Shown: positions 7,105 to 11,807 of the stretch, piece after piece | How the letters are laid out: every line of letters begins with the position of its first letter | How positions within the stretch are numbered: position 1 is the stretch's first letter | Assembly (NCBI GenBank): GCA_900767585.1 | Contig: CAAFZP010000074.1 | Span: 1-11,807, forward strand | Direction of reading: 5' to 3' | DNA length: 11,807 bases | Origin: Lachnospiraceae bacterium | GTDB lineage: Bacteria > Bacillota > Clostridia > Lachnospirales > Lachnospiraceae | Program-made: the position numbers and the translations under genes | Notes under the pieces: generated by a model | Databases searched by the model: none | What the model saw: the letters and a program-made list of their open reading frames with translations, nothing else | Told to the model about the DNA's origin: nothing

Positions 7105-7118
7105 GCAGGATTTCCTGC
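7105..7118 (-). other. Small hairpin at the predicted 5' end of the VTC operon mRNA
   Basis: GCAGGA and TCCTGC form a perfect 14-base inverted repeat just downstream of the predicted transcription start (about 7122) and 33 bases before the ATG. A hairpin this close to a 5' end can stabilise mRNA; that role is inferred. Confidence 0.45.
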
Positions 7119-7128
7119 TCTAATCATG

Positions 7129-7159
7129 AGTATACGGGGGCTACCTTAAATTTACCTTA
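7129..7159 (-). promoter_or_regulatory. Predicted activator-dependent promoter of the VTC-DUF4956-CotH operon with an 11-bp direct repeat
   Basis: On the minus strand TAAGGTA occurs twice with an exact 11-base period (7153-7159 and 7142-7148), giving TCTAAG-N5-TTTAAG. Ten bases after the second TTTAAG (7145-7150) comes TATACT (7129-7134), a good -10 box; no acceptable -35 box is present. OmpR-class regulators such as PhoB and CiaR bind tandem repeats of this period placed about 10 bases before the -10. Which regulator binds is inferred. Confidence 0.65.
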
Positions 7160-7184
7160 GAAAATCTAAATGAAATATTATCTA

Positions 7185-7213
7185 TTGACATAAATGTGTG
7201 TATAGTGTATGGT
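7185..7213 (+). promoter_or_regulatory. Promoter of the gntR-ABC operon
   Basis: A perfect TTGACA (7185-7190), a 17-base spacer and TATGGT (7208-7213) lie 37 bases before the gntR ATG. The -10 and the start point fall inside the dyad at 7204-7235. Confidence 0.75.
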
Positions 7214-7235
7214 GTGTATATACATACATCACACT
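7204..7235. promoter_or_regulatory. 32-bp dyad, likely operator of the YtrA-type GntR regulator
   Basis: The sequence reads AGTGT-N3-GT-N-TGTATATACA-N-AC-N3-ACACT: 24 of 32 positions are symmetric about the centre, including a perfect 10-bp core. It covers the -10 box and the start of transcription, the right place for autorepression by the gene product just downstream. Confidence 0.65.
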
Positions 7236-7250
7236 TTAAGGAGGCTTGAA

Positions 7251-7625
7251 ATGAAAATCCTTATATCAAATACATCCGATACTCCGCTTTATCAGCAGAT
7301 TGAGGAACAGATTATCGATGCTATTTTAAGAGGTGAACTGACAGAAGGAGAAGCTCTTCCGTCTATTCGAACCTTTGCCAACGACTTAAAAGTAAGTATT
7401 TTGACAATACGACGGGTTTACGATGATCTGGAAAAAGAAGGATTTGTAAATAGTCAGGTCGGTATCGGAACATTCGTTTCTACAACAAATATAGACCTTT
7501 TAAGGGATTCAAAGCGACGAATCGTAGAACAAAAAATGCTGGATATGATACAGACCGCAAAATCTCTTGGAATCACACAAGAAGAGTTAAACGATATGAT
7601 GAATATTCTATATGAGGAGGACTAA
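7251..7625 (+). CDS. GntR-family transcriptional regulator, YtrA subfamily
   Basis: The 124-residue protein has an N-terminal winged helix-turn-helix (about 10-77): TPLYQQIEEQIIDAILRGEL, the LPSIRTFANDLKVSILTIRRVYDDLEKEGF recognition region in parts, and the GIGTFVS wing. A short helical C-terminus (about 83-122) is what the YtrA subfamily uses for dimerisation; there is no effector domain of the FadR or HutC type. Such proteins usually repress the ABC transporter operon they head. The ATG at 7251 has AAGGAGG six bases upstream; the in-frame ATG at 7209 lies inside the promoter and is rejected. One base separates its stop from the next ATG. Confidence 0.92.
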   Translation: MKILISNTSDTPLYQQIEEQIIDAILRGELTEGEALPSIRTFANDLKVSILTIRRVYDDLEKEGFVNSQVGIGTFVSTTNIDLLRDSKRRIVEQKMLDMIQTAKSLGITQEELNDMMNILYEED

Positions 7626-7626
7626 A

Positions 7627-8484
7627 ATGGAACACATTTTAGAGATTACAGGGTTGAACAAAAGCTATCCGGGCTTTTCTCTGCAAGATATTTCATTTGC
7701 ATTGCCCGATGGATGCATCACAGGCTTTATCGGAAAAAACGGAGCCGGAAAAACGACCACGCTCAAGTCTATTTTAGGGCTGGTTCCTAATATATCCGGT
7801 ACGATCAAATGGTTTGGAATGGATTTGTCTGCCAACGAAAAAGAAATTAAAGAACGAATCGGAATTGTTTTCGATGACGGCGGTTTCTATGATGAATTGA
7901 CCTTATCCGAGATGAAAAGCATCATAGCTTCCGCGTACAAATCATGGAGTAATGATGATTATAACATGTATCTTGCGCGGTTTTCGCTTAACCCGAAGCA
8001 GAAAATCAGTACTCTGTCAAAGGGTATGCGAATGAAATATGCTCTGGCACTTGCCTTATCCCATAAAGCGGAATTTCTGATTATGGACGAGCCAACCAGC
8101 GGTCTTGATCCACTTATCAGAAATCAGTTGTTAGAGATCCTGAAAGAGTTTATGGATAACGGTGGACGCGGCGTATTCTTTTCGACACACATAACATCTG
8201 ATCTGGATAAAATTGCAGATACGTTAATCATGATTGATGAAGGGCATATTGTTTTTCAGGAAGATAAAGACAGTTTATTAGATCGTTACAGAATCGTAAA
8301 AGGCGATGTAGAAGATTTATGTCCGGATACCGAAAAACTATTGATGAATATTGATAAAACACCGTTCGGTTTCACCGCGATTACCAAATATGCGGATGAT
8401 CTCAGAAAGCTCATGCCAGACTGCATGCTCGAACGGCCATCCATCGAAGATATCATGCTCAGCAATATCAAAGGAGGGAACTAA
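7627..8484 (+). CDS. ABC transporter ATP-binding protein
   Basis: This 285-residue ATPase has a Walker A GKNGAGKTT (36-44), signature LSKGM (130-134), Walker B LIMDEP (151-156), D-loop SGLD (158-161) and H-loop His188. At the Q-loop position it reads VFDDGGFYDELT with no Gln, a variant I recall as common in YtrB-type exporters partnered with small ABC-2 permeases. A C-terminal extension of about 70 residues follows the core. With the permease it probably exports a peptide, antibiotic or other amphiphile; the substrate cannot be told. The ATG at 7627 is preferred to the one at 7612 because AGGAGG sits six bases before it. It is followed directly by the permease gene (TAAATG). Confidence 0.93.
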   Translation: MEHILEITGLNKSYPGFSLQDISFALPDGCITGFIGKNGAGKTTTLKSILGLVPNISGTIKWFGMDLSANEKEIKERIGIVFDDGGFYDELTLSEMKSIIASAYKSWSNDDYNMYLARFSLNPKQKISTLSKGMRMKYALALALSHKAEFLIMDEPTSGLDPLIRNQLLEILKEFMDNGGRGVFFSTHITSDLDKIADTLIMIDEGHIVFQEDKDSLLDRYRIVKGDVEDLCPDTEKLLMNIDKTPFGFTAITKYADDLRKLMPDCMLERPSIEDIMLSNIKGGN

Positions 8485-9120
8485 ATGTTACTTCAATTAG
8501 TGAAAAAAGAGTTTCTAATCGTAAAGAAATATGTACTGCTCATGGCTGCAGTCTGTATCATATTTCCAATATTTTTGCTATGGTGTATGCCGGAATTCGC
8601 CGGAATATTCGGATTTGGAATAGTGACTGTGTTCTCGATTTTAATGCTTTTGCAATATGTTTCTCTAAAAGAAACGCAATATCCAAAAGCATCCACGTTA
8701 CTGTGTGCATTGCCATTTTCAAGGAAACATATTGTGCTGTCCAGATACATTTTTTGCATCGTGATCTATTTCGCCTGCTGTTTGATTTTTGGAATCGAGG
8801 CTCTTTTGTTTCCAACACTTCAAAGCGTAAGCTACAGAATCCCGATTGTGCTATTCCTACTTGTATCACTGTGTTTAAGTATCTACCTGCCAATCCAATA
8901 CAAAGTTGGATACGAAAAGACAAAATTATTCTTCACAGTCCTTATCACGGCAACCCCTGTTGGATTTGCCCAATTAATGAAAAAAGGGATAAACTTAGAA
9001 TTCTTGTCAAATATTCCCCCAGCACTTTTACTGTTTGGAAGCTTGATCATAAGTACACTGCTTTTAATAATATCTTCTATCGTGTCTATAAAAATATATA
9101 GCAAAACCGAATTAGCATAA
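8485..9120 (+). CDS. ABC-2 type transporter permease
   Basis: The 211-residue protein has about six membrane helices (near 17-34, 40-57, 88-108, 118-136, 147-164 and 175-203), the size of the compact ABC2_membrane_5 type. A cytoplasmic stretch between helices 2 and 3 (YPKASTLLCALPFSRKHIVLSRY, in parts) has the LPFSRK motif typical of this family. The ATG follows the ATPase stop without a gap and has AAAGGAGGG upstream. It is the last gene of the operon, ending just before a terminator. Base composition is low in GC (for example 20 of 60 at 8521-8580), below the flanking minus-strand genes. Confidence 0.85.
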   Translation: MLLQLVKKEFLIVKKYVLLMAAVCIIFPIFLLWCMPEFAGIFGFGIVTVFSILMLLQYVSLKETQYPKASTLLCALPFSRKHIVLSRYIFCIVIYFACCLIFGIEALLFPTLQSVSYRIPIVLFLLVSLCLSIYLPIQYKVGYEKTKLFFTVLITATPVGFAQLMKKGINLEFLSNIPPALLLFGSLIISTLLLIISSIVSIKIYSKTELA

Positions 9121-9130
9121 CAACATACGC

Positions 9131-9168
9131 AAAAAGAGAGGATCAAGCTAAATCCTCTCTTTCTTTTT
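9131..9168. terminator. Bidirectional rho-independent terminator between the permease and sensor kinase genes
   Basis: An 11-bp stem (AAAGAGAGGAT at 9133-9143 with ATCCTCTCTTT at 9152-9162, loop of 8) is followed by CTTTTT on the plus strand and by a run of five Ts (9131-9135) on the minus strand. It can end both convergent operons. The kinase stop codon (9167-9169) touches its edge. Confidence 0.88.
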
Positions 9169-10546
9169 ATAATTCTACTTTGAATACAATCCGATTTCCA
9201 TCCTTGTATTCAGCAGAAATTTTTCCTTTGTGATTTTGTACGATGGCTCGGGCAACAGAAAGTCCGATGCCATAGCCGCCACTCTTCTGCGTACGTGCTG
9301 CGTCCGAGCGGTAGAAACGATCGAAGAGTCGGTCTGCTTCTACATCCGGCAGCTTCTCGCATGTATTTTCACAGCTAAGCGTTACTTCCTTACCACGCTT
9401 GGCAAGCGTAAGCACAATGTCCACCTGCTCAACAGAATACTTGACTGCATTATCAAGCAGGATCGTGAGAAGCTGTGTCATCTCCTCGCGGTTTGCATGC
9501 AATTTGATATCTGAAGCAATCTTCGTCTGCAGTTCAATCTGTTTCAGCTTCGCAGATTCCGCAAACGAATCTGCCACCTCTTTTGTAAGCTTGCTCATAT
9601 CGAGATCGGCCATCACAACCGGTGCCGTTCCTTCTTCCATCCGAGCCAGCGTAAGCAAATTCTTCATCAGCCCCGACAGACGTTCCGTCTGTTTGCGAAT
9701 GTTCTTGCTCCATTTACTCTCGCCGTTATGCAGTTCCATCGCCTCTGTATTCGCAAGAATAATCGCAAGCGGTGTCTTGATCTCATGGCCGGCATCCGTG
9801 ACGAACTGCTTCTGTTTCTCCAGATTCTCTGCGATCGGTCGGATCGCCCGCTTGGAAAGTGCAATCACCAAAAGTAACATCAAGCCCCAGCCAACGACAA
9901 ATATCAGGCTGGATATAAGCAGCACTGCCAGCATAGATTGCCGGTCACTGCTGACATTTAGAAATACAATATTCGTGCCGCGTCCATCCTTTGATGCCTG
10001 TACTCTGTACCGAAACTCTTCCTTCTTGCCAGAGGTCTTTCCAGACGCATAGACTTCATTCGCATATGCATTGGCGGTCTCCTCATCCACAGAGGAAATG
10101 TTATTTACATCCGTATAGACGATCTTCCCATCCATGTCAAACCGCACAAGGAAATATCGTGCCGCCATCGCCATATCCTCGCTGATCTCCGGGTTAAAGA
10201 GATTCGGACGTTTATCATCCTTCGCTTCCGGTGGTTCTGGCTGATTGTCTGTCGGCTCAACATCCGGCACCATCACGCCATCTGGTACTTCCATCTGATT
10301 CTGATCTATCCCATTTGCCGCCGGTGGCTCCTGCATTCCATCCGTCACCGTTGCAAGCTGCGGATTGCCGGCGTTATCCCCCGGCCGCATTCCATCATTT
10401 TCGACCAGCATGGTAAGTGTGTTGTTCATCTCGTTTCGAAGCCGGCTGATATTGAACACGTTGACCGCACCAAGCGTCACAACAAGCAGTACCGTGATCG
10501 CGATCATCGCTGTGATTATGAACTTCTTCTGTAACGTCTTAACCAA
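9167..10546 (-). CDS. Membrane-bound sensor histidine kinase with a Met/Pro/Gly-rich ectodomain
   Basis: The 459-residue kinase has a membrane helix at about 9-31, an extracytoplasmic region (32-203), a second helix (204-230), and a cytoplasmic kinase core. His254 in DAGHEIKTPL is the phosphorylation site. LLDNAVKYS (N-box, Asn366) and GGYGIGLSVA (G-box, 423-432) mark the ATPase domain. There is no clear HAMP domain. Ectodomain residues 51-115 are low complexity, with DGMQEPP, NQMEVPDG and NQPEPPEA, and the rest (about 118-200) resembles a small folded sensor. The start is TTG at 10544-10546, one base after the response-regulator stop, with GGAG four bases upstream; no nearby ATG fits. It phosphorylates the regulator encoded just upstream; the signal is unknown. 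Confidence 0.93.
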   Translation of the reverse strand: MVKTLQKKFIITAMIAITVLLVVTLGAVNVFNISRLRNEMNNTLTMLVENDGMRPGDNAGNPQLATVTDGMQEPPAANGIDQNQMEVPDGVMVPDVEPTDNQPEPPEAKDDKRPNLFNPEISEDMAMAARYFLVRFDMDGKIVYTDVNNISSVDEETANAYANEVYASGKTSGKKEEFRYRVQASKDGRGTNIVFLNVSSDRQSMLAVLLISSLIFVVGWGLMLLLVIALSKRAIRPIAENLEKQKQFVTDAGHEIKTPLAIILANTEAMELHNGESKWSKNIRKQTERLSGLMKNLLTLARMEEGTAPVVMADLDMSKLTKEVADSFAESAKLKQIELQTKIASDIKLHANREEMTQLLTILLDNAVKYSVEQVDIVLTLAKRGKEVTLSCENTCEKLPDVEADRLFDRFYRSDAARTQKSGGYGIGLSVARAIVQNHKGKISAEYKDGNRIVFKVEL

Positions 10547-10547
10547 T

Positions 10548-11222
10548 TTACTCCACCTCTACAAGCCGGTATCCGATTCCTCGTTTTGCCTGAATCTCCA
10601 CATGAACCTTTAACGCCTGCAGCCGTTTCCGCAAATACGAAATATACACCCAGACTGTGCCAACCTCTGCATCTGTCTCCAGCCCCCAGACCTTCTCCAG
10701 CAGACTTTCGGTCGACATGTAAATGCCCTGATTGAGCATAAAGACTTCCATCAACTGATATTCGAGCTTCGGCAATACAAACGACTGTCCATTTCCACTT
10801 AATTCATAGGTATGCATATTGAGCGACAGATCGCCGCATTTCACAATCTCCGGGGTGAATTCTTCCTTGCGCCGGAGCATTGCCCGGATGCGAGCAAGCA
10901 GCTCGCCCATCGCAAATGGCTTCGGAAGATAATCGTCGGCTCCCATATCCAGCCCTGCAATCCGGTCTTCGACCTCTGCCTTTGCCGTAAGCAGCAACAC
11001 CGGTGTCCGGTCACCACGGCTCCGCAGCTTCTGCAGCACTTCCAAGCCACTCATCTTCGGCATCATGATATCCAATATAATTCCATCGTATTCGCCGATT
11101 GTTGCGTAATCGAGTGCCTCTTCCCCATCAAACACAGCATCCACCGTATACTTGTGATAGGTGAGAATATCGACCAACGCCTCAGACATATCCACTTCAT
11201 CTTCTGCAAGTAATAATTTCAT
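10548..11222 (-). CDS. OmpR-family response regulator
   Basis: The 224-residue regulator has a receiver domain (1-118) with acidic pocket Glu7/Asp8, phospho-acceptor Asp51 (GIILDIMMP), Thr79 and Lys101 (LPKPF), and a winged-helix DNA-binding domain (about 127-222) with the recognition region VWVYISYLRKRL (190-201) and the RGIGYRL hairpin (214-220). Overall it recalls the CiaR-like part of the family, by eye only. The ATG at 11222 has AAGGAGG seven bases upstream and a second AGGAGGG before it. The frame is open further upstream but there crosses the tRNA gene. The gene starts 40 bases after the tRNA 3' end, and the kinase follows at once. The direct repeat at 7142-7159 is a candidate target. 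Confidence 0.94.
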   Translation of the reverse strand: MKLLLAEDEVDMSEALVDILTYHKYTVDAVFDGEEALDYATIGEYDGIILDIMMPKMSGLEVLQKLRSRGDRTPVLLLTAKAEVEDRIAGLDMGADDYLPKPFAMGELLARIRAMLRRKEEFTPEIVKCGDLSLNMHTYELSGNGQSFVLPKLEYQLMEVFMLNQGIYMSTESLLEKVWGLETDAEVGTVWVYISYLRKRLQALKVHVEIQAKRGIGYRLVEVE

Positions 11223-11262
11223 GCCGGTTCCTCCTTCCCTCCTAAAAAAGGGTACAAAAAAA

Positions 11263-11336
11263 TCGGTGCGACGGGATTCGAACCCACGACCTCTGCGTCC
11301 CGAACGCAGCGCTCTACCAAGCTGAGCCACGCACCG
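11263..11336 (-). tRNA. tRNA-Pro (anticodon CGG)
   Basis: A complete 74-base cloverleaf is visible: acceptor CGGTGCG with CGCACCG, D-arm GCTC...GAGC, anticodon stem CTGCG/CGCAG around loop TTCGGGA (anticodon CGG, plus-strand 11300-11302), variable AGGTC, and T-arm GTGGG-TTCGAAT-CCCGT with two wobble pairs. The discriminator is A and CCA is not encoded; seven Ts follow. It reads proline CCG codons. Confidence 0.96.
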
Positions 11337-11366
11337 ATAAAATTGGAAATCAATCCAACATTTGAC

Positions 11367-11395
11367 ATGATAACACAGATGGCGAAAAAAATCAA
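11367..11395 (-). promoter_or_regulatory. Promoter of the tRNA-Pro gene, possibly also serving the two-component operon
   Basis: On the minus strand TTGATT (11390-11395), a 17-base spacer and TATCAT (11367-11372) give a good vegetative promoter about 31 bases before the mature tRNA 5' end. No separate promoter fits between the tRNA and the response regulator. Confidence 0.72.
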
Positions 11396-11441
11396 TTCTT
11401 AATTCCATATAAATTACAATTTTTCGTCTTTTTGTTTCATC

Positions 11442-11807
11442 CTACCAGCCATCAATATGGTCTCTCTGAATTGCCGCGAATATCCGGCTTTTCGCCTTCG
11501 GGAATTCTTCTTCCATCCGCGCTAACATCTGCTTGGCGGCCTCCCGCTTCGTCGCGCCATCCACCGGACACAGATTCTTCACCACCGGAAGCTGATACCG
11601 TCGCATAAAGCCGTGCACCTCCGCCTCGGTCACATATGCAAGCGGCCGGATCAGATCAAGCTCCGTGCCATCGAGATGTGTCACCGGCGAAAATGTATGC
11701 ACCCGCCCCTCTAACACCTGCGACATCAGAAATGTCTCCACAACATCGTCCTTGTGATGCGCATATGCAATCTTATTACACCCCAGTCGAAGTGCTGCTT
11801 CATTGAA
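11442..11807 (-). CDS. TtcA/TilS-type tRNA-modifying ATPase (partial, N-terminus outside window)
   Basis: The last 121 residues are read from the right edge. NEAALRLGCNKIAYAHHKDDVVETFL at the start (in parts) is the conserved HHxDDxxETFL region of the PP-loop ATPases that modify tRNA, nearest to the TtcA (2-thiocytidine) group. RPLAYVTEAEV and LPVVKNLCPVDGATKREAAKQML (in parts) follow, as in short Firmicutes TtcA-like proteins. The N-terminal PP-loop SGGxDS and CxxC motifs would lie beyond the window and were not seen. The protein ends in GW and TAG. No hairpin terminator is visible before the tRNA promoter. The precise modification is uncertain. Confidence 0.82.
   Translation of the reverse strand, partial: FNEAALRLGCNKIAYAHHKDDVVETFLMSQVLEGRVHTFSPVTHLDGTELDLIRPLAYVTEAEVHGFMRRYQLPVVKNLCPVDGATKREAAKQMLARMEEEFPKAKSRIFAAIQRDHIDGW

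Noticed and set aside
7209..7250. Upstream ATG start for the GntR gene
   Set aside because: It lies within the promoter -10 and dyad and has no ribosome site; the ATG at 7251 has AAGGAGG.
10548..11408. Longer response regulator frame (286 residues) starting upstream
   Set aside because: Its extra 62 residues are a translation of the tRNA-Pro gene and its leader; the ATG at 11222 has a strong ribosome site and begins the normal receiver domain.

Overview
The window looks like a chromosomal segment of a spore-forming Bacillota, most likely a Lachnospiraceae-type Clostridia. The support is a cotJABC spore-coat operon with a sigma-E-like promoter, a two-subunit iron-sulfur L-serine dehydratase, strong AAGGAGG ribosome sites and a tRNA gene without an encoded CCA. 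The genus cannot be fixed from the sequence alone. No phage, transposon, CRISPR array or rRNA is visible.

Layout. 1-995: cotJC (cut by the left edge), cotJB and cotJA on the minus strand. 1011-2161: a divergent plus-strand gene for a MprF/UPF0104-type flippase-like membrane protein, with its own promoter and terminator. 2166-3721: sdaAA and sdaAB (L-serine ammonia-lyase), minus strand, overlapping by 4 bases. 3792-7159: a minus-strand operon running VTC-domain polyphosphate polymerase, DUF4956 membrane protein, secreted CotH-family kinase-like protein, ending in a strong terminator; upstream are an 11-bp-period direct repeat and a -10 box. 7185-9168: a plus-strand, AT-richer cassette of YtrA-type GntR repressor, ABC ATPase and ABC-2 permease, with a 32-bp dyad over its promoter and a terminator shared with the opposite strand. 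9167-11222: an OmpR-family response regulator and its sensor kinase, minus strand, immediately downstream of a tRNA-Pro(CGG) gene (11263-11336). 11442-11807: the C-terminal part of a TtcA/TilS-type tRNA-modifying ATPase.

The most interesting part is 3792-11222. The VTC, DUF4956 and CotH genes together suggest a membrane-associated polyphosphate or related phospho-polymer system with an extracytoplasmic kinase-like partner. The promoter of this operon carries a tandem repeat (TAAGGTA, 11-bp period, 10 bases before the -10 box) of the type bound by OmpR/PhoB/CiaR-family regulators. The nearby sensor kinase has an extracytoplasmic low-complexity stretch with the same Gln-Met-x-x-Pro-Asp-Gly style as an insert in the CotH protein. 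The inference, testable but unproven, is that the two-component pair controls the operon, and that the sensor and the CotH protein share a ligand or surface environment. The GntR-ABC cassette now separates the two units and looks like a later insertion.
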